Of a stretch of DNA of 21,494 bases, positions 1 through 7,471 are shown piece by piece. The notes beneath the pieces were generated by a model, which saw nothing but the letters and a program-made list of their open reading frames with translations, was not told where the DNA came from and ran no database searches. Source of the DNA: CAYWRO01 sp964460345 (GTDB taxonomy: Bacteria; Planctomycetota; Phycisphaerae; Phycisphaerales; UBA1924). Location: contig CAYWRO010000056.1 in assembly GCA_964460345.1 (NCBI GenBank), positions 1-21,494 of the forward strand, in the 5' to 3' direction. How positions within the stretch are numbered: the stretch's first letter is position 1; every line of letters starts with the position of its first letter. The position numbers and the translations under genes are program-made.

Positions 1-12
1 ACCCATCCTCAC

Positions 13-136
13 CCCAGGGCGCAGGCGTCCCGCCCGCCCCCCTCCTCCCCCCCCCAGCACCAAAGGTGCGCCCCAGCCAAAGCCCAGGGCGCAGCCCTGG
101 GTCACCACCACCCATCACCCCAAGCCCCAAAGGGGC
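13..136. repeat. Cluster of short intergenic hairpins in the leader of the DUF3883 gene
   Basis: Three perfect short dyads lie in this C-rich stretch. They are GCACC-AAA-GGTGC at 57-69, CCCAGGGC-GCA-GCCCTGGG at 83-101, and GCCCC-AAA-GGGGC at 124-136. The left half of the second (CCCAGGGCGCAG) also occurs alone at 13-24. Two of the hairpins share an AAA loop. No T-tract follows any of them, so they are not obvious terminators. They may be copies of a dispersed palindromic intergenic repeat, which one window cannot show. Nothing else is recognisable in 1-224, and the in-frame codons upstream of 225 read as low-complexity Pro/Arg/Ser and do not look coding. Confidence 0.5.
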
Positions 137-224
137 GGCTCAACTCCTGACGACGGCGCCCCGGTCACATCGCGACGGTCACCTGGGCCACACGCGACGG
201 CCCGCCACTGTACCATGCGGCGCC

Positions 225-1001
225 ATGCCGCCCGACAAGTCCTCCAAGAAGCTCCTGGACACATCCGCCCTCATCGTTGGCTATGCCATGAGCCGCCTTG
301 ATCGAGTCTACCTTCAGATTCGCGGGTACCAGAATTGGAAGGCTGCCTTTGCTGACGCCGCACGCCAGCTTCATGTTCCTCCCAATTCGATGAAGCTACT
401 CCGAGACGAGTTCGACCCTGTCCACGACAACAGCCGACGAGGCTGGCACAAGCGGGCCATGTACGCAAGCCGGGAGCGAATCATCGACCAACTCCGCGAT
501 CTGAGCGACGCCGCACTTCTTGACATCGTCGACGGCATCCTGACCAACCGCGTTGAGGCGATCGACGAAGTGGTTGCACCTCTCAGTCAGCCGGCCGAGC
601 GCATTCACAACGTCGCCGAACGCCTTCGTACGGGCCGCCTCGCTGAGGAGTACTTCCTCGAGCATTCACAGAAGATTGCTGGCGTGCCCCCACCTGCAAT
701 CCTGGACCACCGCAACCTCGCCCGCGGTTATGACTTCGCGCTCAACGCCCGCCCCGAGATCGCCATCGAAATCAAGGGCCTCAAACGTGCTCGTGGCGGG
801 ATAGCTTTCACGGACCGCGAGTGGACAGAAGCAACCGTTCGCCGAACCGACTACTGGCTTGTGGTGGTCGGCAACCTTGAAGCCGGTACCCCTCAGGCGC
901 GCCTCATCCGGGACCCCACTGTCACCTTGGATGCGCACTGCCGATTTCAGACCACGGTGGCCGCGTCATGGCAGGCGACGGTCGCGGTCACTCCACAGTG
1001 A
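225..1001 (+). CDS. DUF3883 domain protein, putative nuclease-like
   Basis: Predicted 258-residue cytoplasmic protein. The C-terminal half (about residues 140-240) matches the DUF3883 pattern: EEYFLEH helix, GYDF, then AIEIKG at 180-185, an EW-x-A helix (TDREWTEA) and a YWLVVVG strand followed by RDP. The E182-x-K184 pair fits the E-x-K half of a PD-(D/E)xK nuclease active site; the preceding Asp would be in GYDF. DUF3883 proteins are often found with restriction and other defence genes. The N-terminal half is helical and basic (about residues 20-80) and may bind DNA. I chose the ATG at 225, which opens MPPDKSSKK, because the upstream in-frame sequence is low-complexity and non-genic looking. 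No good ribosome-binding site is visible. A hypothetical gene follows after 36 bp. Codon use is less GC-biased than in the genes to the right. The fold is fairly secure; the substrate is unknown. Confidence 0.7.
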   Translation: MPPDKSSKKLLDTSALIVGYAMSRLDRVYLQIRGYQNWKAAFADAARQLHVPPNSMKLLRDEFDPVHDNSRRGWHKRAMYASRERIIDQLRDLSDAALLDIVDGILTNRVEAIDEVVAPLSQPAERIHNVAERLRTGRLAEEYFLEHSQKIAGVPPPAILDHRNLARGYDFALNARPEIAIEIKGLKRARGGIAFTDREWTEATVRRTDYWLVVVGNLEAGTPQARLIRDPTVTLDAHCRFQTTVAASWQATVAVTPQ

Positions 1002-1037
1002 CCGTGTCACTCCATCCGGCCGCGCAAAGAATGGATC

Positions 1038-1901
1038 ATGGAACACGCTGATCTCCCGCCCGAGTTGCCACCCGAAGCCGGCCCGAATCCGCACATCATC
1101 CCTTCACACCACAGTGCCGCTGGCCACATGATGGCTTGGGCCGCTGGCAAAGAATACGTGGCCTACGAGACGATGGAGAAGGCCAGGGCGGACCCGCACG
1201 CCTACATGGTCATGGAGGCAGACTCCGGTGGTCAAATACTCCTGACCTGCCCGGTGTCTCGCGTGTCTGCAACCGAGGAAGCGCTTGCGGTTCTGCTCGC
1301 CGACCTCGAATCCATCACGTGGGGACGTGGGATCAAGGCGACGAAGTCTTCACCGGTGGATGCGAGGATCATCTATGAGCGGCATGCCGTCCGAGGCAGA
1401 ATTCCGGGACCGATGGGAGACAATGCACAAGTGAGCGACGGCGTTTGGCTTCACCGCGAGTTGGAGGAACTGCACCTTCAACATCAGATCGAGGCGGTTC
1501 TCGCAGGAGAGAAGGGGCGGCTCGACCTGCCGGAGGGGTGGCCGTATGCAGAGGTTGACTCTCTGGATGACCTGCGGTGGTTTCCGAGGGGACACGTGCT
1601 TCTGTACTGCGGAGAGCGCGATGTCACGCTGCTCCGTGCTCCCGTTGCCCTTGTCTCAGCCGGTATGCCAGCTCTTCAGCAGCTTCTACGTGATCTTGAG
1701 GGGATGCTGCGAAAGCCGATTCGTTCGACGAAGGGACTGCCGAGCCATCCGAAGCCCTCGCGTGTCATCCTGCTTCCAATGGCCTCTGTGTATCCGAGGC
1801 AGGAGGCTGAACTGCTGTTGTTCAGCCCGTTAGAGGAGCGAAGCCTTCGTCAGCCTATCTTGGACGTGCTCGCCGGGAAGAGTGAGCGCGAGCTGGCTTG
1901 A
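1038..1901 (+). CDS. Hypothetical protein of 287 residues
   Basis: I do not recognise this protein. It starts at an ATG 36 bp after the DUF3883 gene on the same strand, so the two may be co-transcribed. There is no signal peptide or membrane segment. The first 25 residues are Pro/His-rich (ELPPEAGPNPH). The body alternates predicted strands and helices, and two similar-looking blocks can be seen: AYMVMEADSGGQILLTCPV followed by an LLADLE helix near residues 55-95, and GHVLLYCGERDVTLLRAPV followed by a QLLRDLEGML helix near residues 190-225. This suggests an internal duplication of a small alpha/beta unit. Overall composition resembles the preceding gene more than the high-GC genes to the right. 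It could be the partner of the DUF3883 protein in an accessory module, but that is a guess from proximity. Confidence 0.6.
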   Translation: MEHADLPPELPPEAGPNPHIIPSHHSAAGHMMAWAAGKEYVAYETMEKARADPHAYMVMEADSGGQILLTCPVSRVSATEEALAVLLADLESITWGRGIKATKSSPVDARIIYERHAVRGRIPGPMGDNAQVSDGVWLHRELEELHLQHQIEAVLAGEKGRLDLPEGWPYAEVDSLDDLRWFPRGHVLLYCGERDVTLLRAPVALVSAGMPALQQLLRDLEGMLRKPIRSTKGLPSHPKPSRVILLPMASVYPRQEAELLLFSPLEERSLRQPILDVLAGKSERELA

Positions 1902-2057
1902 TGCTGGTAGTTGCCGCCGCCGCGCTCGGCGTTATGCCGCTCTGCTCGGGCGCCTCTTAAGGAGCACGATGTGGCGCAGTGGCGTCGCGATTCGGCCATG
2001 CCGTTGTGCTTCGTTCGCGAACTTGCGCTCGCGGCTCTGATCCGGAGCTTGATTGAA

Positions 2058-3236
2058 TCAGGCGTGGTAGTGATTGGCCAGCTTATTGAGGGCCTCTTCG
2101 ATCGCAACAAAATGGGCCTCGGTGAGCCCCGGATGCACCGGCAGACAAAACACCTTCCCTGACAACCCATCCGCAACCGCCGGGTGGTCCTTAATCCACT
2201 GCTTGAACGCAGGCTGCCGCGTGAGGGACCGCGGGTAGTGCACCGCGCACTGCACCCCTTCCGCCCGCAGCGCCTCCACAAACTCATCCCGCGTGCACGT
2301 GAATTTGTCGGCCTCGAACTTCACCGTGTACAGGTGATACACGTGCTCGCCGCCCTCCGTGGTCCGCGGGGGCACGAGTCCGTCGATGTTTCCGACGATC
2401 TGATCCAGCCGCCGCGCGGCGGCCTGGCGTTTGGCCGTCAGGTCGGCGATGCGGTCCATCTGGCTGCACCCGATCGCCGCTTCGACGTCGGTCATGCGGT
2501 AGTTGAACCCCACCTGCTCATGGATGTACTTGTCCGTCTCGCCGTGCGATCGCAGCAGCTTGATCTGGCGGGCGAGCGCATCGTCGTTCGTGGTGACCAT
2601 CCCGCCCTCGCCCGTCGCCAGGTTCTTCGTCGCGTAGAAGGAATACGTCACCGCGCTGCCGAAGGCGCCGATCCCCTTGCCCTTGTACGTGGCGCAGATC
2701 GACTGCGCTGCGTCGTAGATCACCGCCAGGCCGTGCCGGGCTGCCAGGGCCTCCACGGCGTCGATGTCCACCGGGTTCCCGTAGAGGTGCGTGCAGGCGA
2801 TCGCCGTCGTGCGGGGCGTGATCCGCGCCGCGGCGTCCTCCACGTCGATGTTCATCGTGTCTTCGTGCACGTCGCAGAAGACCGGCGTCGCGCCCGCCGC
2901 GGCGATCATCGAGGCCGTCGCGATGTACGTCCAGGCCGGCACGATCACCTCGTCCCCCGCCTTGATGGTCGCTCCGTAGGCGAGCTGCAGGGCGCACGTG
3001 CCGTTCGCGCACGTCATCGCGTGCGTCGCCCCGCTCATCGCGGCCATCCGCTGCTCAAGCTCCTCGCACCGCGCCGCCTGCCGCAGCATCCCGCTCTTGA
3101 GCACCTGCAGCGCCGCCTCGACGTCCGCCTCCGTCACCACCGGCGACATGAACGGCACCGGCGTCGTCGTTACGGGGGGCCCGCCATTAATCGCCAGCGC
3201 CGCCGCCGCGGCGGGGGTCGTTCCGGAACTCGGCAT
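2058..3236 (-). CDS. DegT/DnrJ/EryC1/StrS family PLP-dependent aminotransferase
   Basis: 392-residue cytoplasmic enzyme of the sugar aminotransferase family, which moves an amino group from glutamate or glutamine to a keto sugar, usually nucleotide-linked, for cell-surface glycans or secondary metabolites. Family landmarks are in order: a CANGTCALQLAY cofactor phosphate-binding region near residue 76, VIVPAWTYIATA near 97, VIYDAAQS with D175 and Q178 contacting the pyridine ring, and SFYATKNLATGEGG with K204 as the expected Schiff-base lysine. The C-terminal HYP (CAVHYPRSL) and LPVHPGLTE segments are also typical. Length is normal. The ATG at 3236 is preceded by GGAGG about 4 bases upstream. 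The gene appears to stand alone, with its stop facing the hypothetical gene ending at 1901. Its upstream region contains three operator-like palindromes. The sugar substrate cannot be told from sequence alone. Confidence 0.93.
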   Translation of the reverse strand: MPSSGTTPAAAAALAINGGPPVTTTPVPFMSPVVTEADVEAALQVLKSGMLRQAARCEELEQRMAAMSGATHAMTCANGTCALQLAYGATIKAGDEVIVPAWTYIATASMIAAAGATPVFCDVHEDTMNIDVEDAAARITPRTTAIACTHLYGNPVDIDAVEALAARHGLAVIYDAAQSICATYKGKGIGAFGSAVTYSFYATKNLATGEGGMVTTNDDALARQIKLLRSHGETDKYIHEQVGFNYRMTDVEAAIGCSQMDRIADLTAKRQAAARRLDQIVGNIDGLVPPRTTEGGEHVYHLYTVKFEADKFTCTRDEFVEALRAEGVQCAVHYPRSLTRQPAFKQWIKDHPAVADGLSGKVFCLPVHPGLTEAHFVAIEEALNKLANHYHA

Positions 3237-3482
3237 ACATCCTCCGTGAGGTCGGGCCCAGCCGCGTCACAGCGCCGCGCGGTGGGTGGGTTGATTGGCC
3301 GGCGGGTCGCGAACTGCGCCGCATCGGGGCGAAAGGATAGCGCAAAAGTGGGGGGCTTCGGGTCCGGAGAGGAGCCGCCGCGACATCAAATTCGCGCGAC
3401 GGTGCGCCTCGGAATGCCTGTGAAGATGCCCACTGGAACAAGGGGGATGAGGCGGGACGCGAGCGATTGGCACCTGGCTGGC
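3237..3482. other. Intergenic region upstream of the aminotransferase
   Basis: This part of the 315-bp gap between the aminotransferase and the coiled-coil gene contains no convincing reading frame on either strand. It should carry the aminotransferase promoter on the minus strand, but I could not pick reliable -35/-10 boxes. The remaining 70 bp (3483-3551) hold the palindrome cluster described separately. Confidence 0.4.
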
Positions 3483-3502
3483 AAGTACGATATTTCGTAC
3501 TT
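3483..3502. promoter_or_regulatory. Operator-like near-palindrome, copy 1
   Basis: A 20-bp dyad whose arms are AAGTACGATA and TTTCGTACTT; they pair at 9 of 10 positions. There is no loop, so it fits a dimeric repressor site better than an RNA hairpin. It is the first of three related copies in 71 bp and is strikingly A/T-rich against the GC-rich background. Confidence 0.55.
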
Positions 3503-3512
3503 CCTTCCGAAC

Positions 3513-3530
3513 ACTACGAAATATCATACT
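3513..3530. promoter_or_regulatory. Operator-like near-palindrome, copy 2 (inverted)
   Basis: ACTACGAAATATCATACT. Its reverse complement differs from the core 18 bp of copy 1 at only two positions, so it is a degenerate copy in the opposite orientation. Its centre lies 29 bp from that of copy 1 and 22 bp from that of copy 3. Confidence 0.5.
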
Positions 3531-3533
3531 CAA

Positions 3534-3553
3534 AAGTACGACATATCGTACTT
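3534..3553. promoter_or_regulatory. Operator-like near-palindrome, copy 3
   Basis: The arms are AAGTACGACA and TATCGTACTT, pairing at 9 of 10 positions, with outer eight bases identical to copy 1. It overlaps the last two bases of the coiled-coil gene's stop codon region (stop at 3552-3554 on the minus strand). The three sites probably form one control region for the aminotransferase downstream on the minus strand, although they lie about 250-315 bp from its start. Confidence 0.5.
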
Positions 3554-4148
3554 AATCCCCCTCCAGAGCCCCCGACTCAAGGGCCTTCCGCTCTCGCCGG
3601 GCTTCCTCAATCCGCCGCTCCAGCGCTGAATCTGCCTCCCGCACCTTCCCCAGCATCCTCAAAAGGTGGTCCGCGGCGATCGACAGGCGCTCCGCCCGCC
3701 GCCCCTCGGAGTCCACGGAGGCCGCGTCGCGGTGTAGCTGGCGTACTCGCTCTTCGGCGGCGTCGACCATAACCCCTATTCTGGCCTGCACTTGCGCGGC
3801 CTGGCGGTCGAGGTCGGCCACGGTGCGGGCCAGGTCGGCCGTGGCGAGTGAATCCAGCCGCTGCACGAGCCCATCGGCGTGCCGGATGCGGTCTTCCAGC
3901 CGGCGGGATACATCGCAAGTCCTTTCCAGATAGTCTCTTAGCCGTTCTGTGCCTGCCTCCAGCTCGGCCTCCAGGGTCTGAGCCTCGCTCAGCAGCCGCC
4001 GCAGCGTGCCCACCCGGGCGCCGGCCCGCTCCACGATGGCGTCCAGGAGGGAGGTGGCCTCCGTAACCTCCTGCAAATCCAGAACTTCCGCCCCCTGGCC
4101 GATCGGCAGGGCCTCCGGCGTCGTAATGGGGTGAGCATGCTCCCGCAC
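3552..4148 (-). CDS. Coiled-coil hypothetical protein
   Basis: About 198 residues if translation starts at the GTG at 4148. The frame stays open upstream to an ATG at 4370, but that extension is Arg/Pro/Ser-rich, overlaps the divergent HlyD gene and reads as non-coding. After a short N-terminal stretch (ITTPEALPIGQGAEVLDLQ) nearly the whole protein is helical with heptad-like Leu/Ala spacing and many Glu/Arg, for example RRLLSEAQTLEAELEAG and LEDRIRHADGLVQRLDSL, so a long coiled coil is likely. No signal peptide or membrane segment is visible. It is transcribed divergently from the HlyD/M50/SecA cluster across about 210 bp, so it may share regulation or be a cytoplasmic or structural accessory, but this is only positional evidence. 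The start codon is uncertain. Confidence 0.6.
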   Translation of the reverse strand: MREHAHPITTPEALPIGQGAEVLDLQEVTEATSLLDAIVERAGARVGTLRRLLSEAQTLEAELEAGTERLRDYLERTCDVSRRLEDRIRHADGLVQRLDSLATADLARTVADLDRQAAQVQARIGVMVDAAEERVRQLHRDAASVDSEGRRAERLSIAADHLLRMLGKVREADSALERRIEEARRERKALESGALEGD

Positions 4149-4154
4149 GAGGGG

Positions 4155-4218
4155 TCCATATCGGCCCGCTCGGGCAAGCAGTTGATCAGGATCGCCGGGC
4201 CCAATCCGCCGATATGGA
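4155..4218. repeat. 11-bp inverted repeat in the divergent intergenic region
   Basis: TCCATATCGGC at 4155-4165 and its exact reverse complement GCCGATATGGA at 4208-4218 are separated by 42 bp. They lie between the divergent coiled-coil gene and the HlyD gene, in 4149-4362, where no other gene is seen. Spaced identical half-sites on opposite strands fit a pair of binding sites for a regulator acting on both promoters. A long-range RNA stem is also possible. Confidence 0.4.
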
Positions 4219-4362
4219 AGTGCGCCGCGGCACAACGACTTACAGCGCACACTCTGAGATTGGGAGCCTCGCATGAATACGATGGCCGGGAACCGACGGA
4301 ACCGCGATGGGCAAGCCCGCGCGGCGGATCTCGCCCACGGGGACTTGGGACGGAAGGAATCA

Positions 4363-5301
4363 ATGCGCAATCAGAAGGTTGTTGTGCTCGCGGCGGCGGC
4401 TGCCGCGGCGATGTGTGTGGTGTTCGGCGCAGTCGCCCAGGACTCTGAGCCGGCCGAGGCCCGATGGGCGGATGTGGCGGAGGCGTTTGGCGGCGCGAAG
4501 GCGGCGACGCGTCCGAGCCGCGATGTGACAATGGCGTTCACGTTTCCGACGGAGGTGCGCGAGTTGCACGTCCGCGGCGGCGAACGCGTGGAGCAGGGGG
4601 ACGTGCTGGCACGGGCGCGCGATGCGGATGTGATCGCGGCTCTGGAGCAGCAGCGTGTGCGGTCGGGGAGCCGGCTGAGCATCGAGCTGGCCGAGAAGCA
4701 GCAGGAGCTTGCCGACATCCGCTATGCGAAGATCATGGAGGTGGGGGAGTCGGGATCAAGCCAGATGGAGCGTGAGGAGCGTCGCGTGGAGAAGGAAGCC
4801 GCGGCGCTGCAGCTTCAGCAGGCGATTCTGTCTCACCAGGAGGAGCAGTACCGGCTGGCGCAGCTCGAGGGGAGCTACGAGCGGTATCTGCTGGAAGCCC
4901 CCTTCGACGGGATCGTTGAAGAGGTGATGATCGAGGTGGGGCAGGCTGTGCGGGAGACGGACGCCGCGGTGCGGATTGTGAATACGGATGTCTTGAGCCT
5001 GGATGCCAACGCGAGCACGGACACGACGATTCGGCTGCAACTCAAGCCGGGTGCGCCGGCGTGGGTGTTGATGGACCTGGGGGGGCGGCCCGTGCTGGCC
5101 CGGGGCGAGGTGAAGTACGTGTCGCCGGTGGCCAACAGCGTGAGCCGGACGCAGCGCGTGCGCGTGGAAGTGCCGAACCCGGAGGGGTGGCCGGCGGGGA
5201 TGCAGGCGCGCGTGGTCTTTGAGGACCCGGGCGAGGCGTTTGCGAAGTACGAGTGGGAGCACGGCAGCGGCGAGGCGGCGCATGCGCAGGGCGGCGAGTG
5301 A
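4363..5301 (+). CDS. Periplasmic HlyD/MFP-type adaptor subunit
   Basis: 312-residue secreted adaptor. I chose the ATG at 4363, which is preceded by GGAAGGA four bases upstream and opens a classical signal peptide (basic MRNQK, then an Ala/Val core, probable cut after AVA near residue 25); upstream in-frame ATGs lack this. The protein has the split biotinyl-lipoyl fold of membrane fusion proteins. The first half is VRELHVRGGERVEQGDVLA, then come about 100 residues of helical hairpin with heptads (SIELAEKQQELADIRY, EKEAAALQLQQAIL), and the second half is LLEAPFDGIVEEVMIEVGQ. A beta-barrel region and C-terminal VANSVSRTQRVRVEV membrane-proximal segment follow. Such adaptors bridge an inner-membrane transporter to the outer envelope. 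No ABC or RND pump is adjacent. It is first in a five-gene co-oriented run and lies 42 bp before the GAF/HlyD gene. Confidence 0.85.
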   Translation: MRNQKVVVLAAAAAAAMCVVFGAVAQDSEPAEARWADVAEAFGGAKAATRPSRDVTMAFTFPTEVRELHVRGGERVEQGDVLARARDADVIAALEQQRVRSGSRLSIELAEKQQELADIRYAKIMEVGESGSSQMEREERRVEKEAAALQLQQAILSHQEEQYRLAQLEGSYERYLLEAPFDGIVEEVMIEVGQAVRETDAAVRIVNTDVLSLDANASTDTTIRLQLKPGAPAWVLMDLGGRPVLARGEVKYVSPVANSVSRTQRVRVEVPNPEGWPAGMQARVVFEDPGEAFAKYEWEHGSGEAAHAQGGE

Positions 5302-5343
5302 GCGAGATGTTCTGCGAGTTGAGACTCGACATGGAGTGCGCGG

Positions 5344-7428
5344 GTGATTGATTTGAGCGATTTGAAGGCGCCTGGGTGGGGGCGCGTCGTGGCGGAACTG
5401 GCGTCGGCCGCGCCGGATGATCGCGCTTATTTCGAACGGATGCTGCGCGTGCTGGCGCAGGTGAGCGCGGCCCGCGTGGCGGCGCTGATGCTTGCAGACC
5501 GTGCCGGCGCGGGTGAGGGAGAGGAAGTCGAGCCGCGGGTGGTGAGCGTGTGGCCCTCGACCGGGCCCGTCGGTGGGCGGATGGCCGGCGTGGCGGGCGG
5601 GGGGAATGGCAACGGTCACGGCGGCGGCAATGGCTTGAGCGCGGAGGGGACGCTCGAGAACGCAAAGGAGATGAAGGATGCGGCGCGGGCGGCGTTTTCG
5701 TCAGCGCAGCCGCGGGCCTTCGGACTGGAGAAGGGGAGTGGGGATCAGTATTACGGCGTTGCGCCGTCGGCCGGGTATGTCGTTGCGGTGCCGTTGAACA
5801 ACGCGGCGGGGCAGCCGGTCGCGGTGATCTCGATGCTGGTGGAGCCGCGGTCGAAGGAAGCCTTGCGGTCGACGCTGGCGATGGCGGAGGTGCTGGCGGG
5901 GTACGTGCACGGTCAGGCCGCGCGCGGGGCGCTGCGGGAGACGCAGAAGGCGAGCTTCGCGCTCGACCTGGCGACGCGCCTGATTGCATCGATCAACCAG
6001 GCGGAGGGGTTCAAGGGCGCGGCGATGCAGATCTGCAATGATCTGCAGAGGCAGTTCGCCGTGGACCGCGTGGGACTCGGGTGGGTGAAGGGGGATCGAG
6101 CCAAGCTGGTGGCGCTCTCCGACACCGAGAACCTGGACCGTCGCATGGTGATGGTGCAGAAGCTCGAGGGCGCGATGGACGAGTGCTTCGATCAGGATCA
6201 GCCGATCCTGTACCCGCCGCCGCCGGAAACGCCGGTGGAGACGGAGGGTCGCCAGGATGGCGGCGGTCCGAGCGAAGCGGATGTTCTGCTGAGCCAGGCG
6301 ATTGTGCACTCACATCGGGAGTTGGCGGCGGGGAATGCGAAGCTGAAGGTGGCGTCGCTGCCGTTGCGCGTTGATGACGATGTGGTGGGGGTGGTGACGA
6401 TCGAATCGGCGGGGGATGGGGAGATTTCGATCGGCACGATCGAGATGCTGCAGGCGGCGATGGACCTGATCGCGCCGGTGTTGAAAATCCGGCGGAGCGA
6501 TGACCGCATGCTGCCGCTGCGGGCGTGGGATTCCACGATGAAGACCGCCGCGTGGGCGGTGGGGCCGAAGCACACGGCGTGGAAGCTGTTTGCGATCGGC
6601 ATGCTCTCGCTGGTGGCGTTCCTCTCGCTTTACAAGACGGAGTACCTGGTGACGGCGGAGGCGACGGTGCGTCCCGCCGAACAGGCGATCGTGTCGATGC
6701 CGCGGGAGGGCGTGATCGAAGCGTTGGGGCCCGGGATCCGTGTGAACGCGCGCGTCAAGAAGGGCGACGTGCTGGTCGTGCTCGACAAGAGCGAACTGGA
6801 ACTGGCGGCGATCGAGGCCGAGGCGCGGATCATGCAGGCCGAGGCGCAGGCCGCGGCGGCCCGCGCGGAAGGGGAGGAGGCCGCGGCGACGCGGGCGGAC
6901 CTGGAGGCGGCGGGGTACCGGGCGCAGCTCGACGGGCTGCGGTACCGGATCGAGCAGAGCACGATCCTCGCGCCGATCGACGGAACGATTCTGGAGGGGG
7001 ATCTGGAGGAGCGGATCGGGAGCACGATGGCGATCGGGGATCCGCTGATGGTGATCGCGCCGGTGGATGAGAAGTCGGACCTGATCATCGTGGCGCGGGT
7101 GGATGAGCGGGACATCGGACTGTTGAGCGGCGTTCACCGGCCGGGGGAGGATGTGTTCGCGATCGGGACGCTGGCGAGCAAGACGAAGCCGAACCTGCGG
7201 CACGAACTGCGGGTGAAGCCGGAGGGGATTCTGCCAGTGGCGCGGGCGGAGGATGGGAAGAACGTCTTCGAGGTGCGTGCAGAGATCGTGGCGTTTGATA
7301 AGGACGGGGTGGAGCGGCTAATGCCGGGGATGGAGGGGCTGGCTCGCTTCCGGACGGAGCGTCACTCTTTGATGTGGATCGGGACCCGGCGGGTCGTGGA
7401 CATGGTCCGTCTTTGGCTGTGGAAGTGA
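5344..7428 (+). CDS. Tandem GAF domain protein fused to a membrane-anchored HlyD adaptor
   Basis: 694 residues from a GTG start with GGAG seven bases upstream. Residues about 20-195 look like a degenerate GAF domain (YFERMLRVLAQVSAARVAALML, then YVVAVPLNNAAGQPVAVISM). They contain a Gly/Asn-rich linker near residue 90. Residues about 205-382 form a clearer GAF domain (AMQICNDLQRQFAVDRVGLGWV to LPLRVDDDVVGVVTIES). One membrane segment at about 413-430 (LFAIGMLSLVAFLSLY) follows. Beyond it is an HlyD module: VSMPREGVIEALGPG, VKKGDVLVVLDKSEL, an Ala/Glu-rich coiled coil, then STILAPIDGTILEGDL and a beta-barrel. The topology implies a cytoplasmic ligand-sensing half and a periplasmic adaptor half. 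GAF domains bind cyclic nucleotides or other small molecules; the ligand here is unknown. It belongs with the neighbouring HlyD, M50/HlyD and SecA genes. Confidence 0.88.
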   Translation: MIDLSDLKAPGWGRVVAELASAAPDDRAYFERMLRVLAQVSAARVAALMLADRAGAGEGEEVEPRVVSVWPSTGPVGGRMAGVAGGGNGNGHGGGNGLSAEGTLENAKEMKDAARAAFSSAQPRAFGLEKGSGDQYYGVAPSAGYVVAVPLNNAAGQPVAVISMLVEPRSKEALRSTLAMAEVLAGYVHGQAARGALRETQKASFALDLATRLIASINQAEGFKGAAMQICNDLQRQFAVDRVGLGWVKGDRAKLVALSDTENLDRRMVMVQKLEGAMDECFDQDQPILYPPPPETPVETEGRQDGGGPSEADVLLSQAIVHSHRELAAGNAKLKVASLPLRVDDDVVGVVTIESAGDGEISIGTIEMLQAAMDLIAPVLKIRRSDDRMLPLRAWDSTMKTAAWAVGPKHTAWKLFAIGMLSLVAFLSLYKTEYLVTAEATVRPAEQAIVSMPREGVIEALGPGIRVNARVKKGDVLVVLDKSELELAAIEAEARIMQAEAQAAAARAEGEEAAATRADLEAAGYRAQLDGLRYRIEQSTILAPIDGTILEGDLEERIGSTMAIGDPLMVIAPVDEKSDLIIVARVDERDIGLLSGVHRPGEDVFAIGTLASKTKPNLRHELRVKPEGILPVARAEDGKNVFEVRAEIVAFDKDGVERLMPGMEGLARFRTERHSLMWIGTRRVVDMVRLWLWK

Positions 7429-7471
7429 GCAGGTCGACGGGTGATCGGTGATCACTGAGAATGGGCTACCA

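Noticed and set aside
1890..1960. A GGCGTTATGC string after the hypothetical gene, considered as an integron attC end
   Set aside because: It does not fit GTTRRRY and no matching RYYYAAC end with paired internal boxes was found nearby.
3483..3553. The palindromes as a terminator or small inverted-repeat element
   Set aside because: The dyads have no loop, no T-tract follows, and no target duplication or transposase is present.
2184..3629. A 481-codon plus-strand frame opposite the aminotransferase
   Set aside because: Arg/His/Val-rich shadow; the minus strand carries the complete PLP-enzyme motif set.
4149..4370. N-terminal extension of the coiled-coil protein up to the ATG at 4370
   Set aside because: It would overlap the signal-peptide start of the divergent HlyD gene and reads as Arg/Ser/Pro-rich non-coding sequence.
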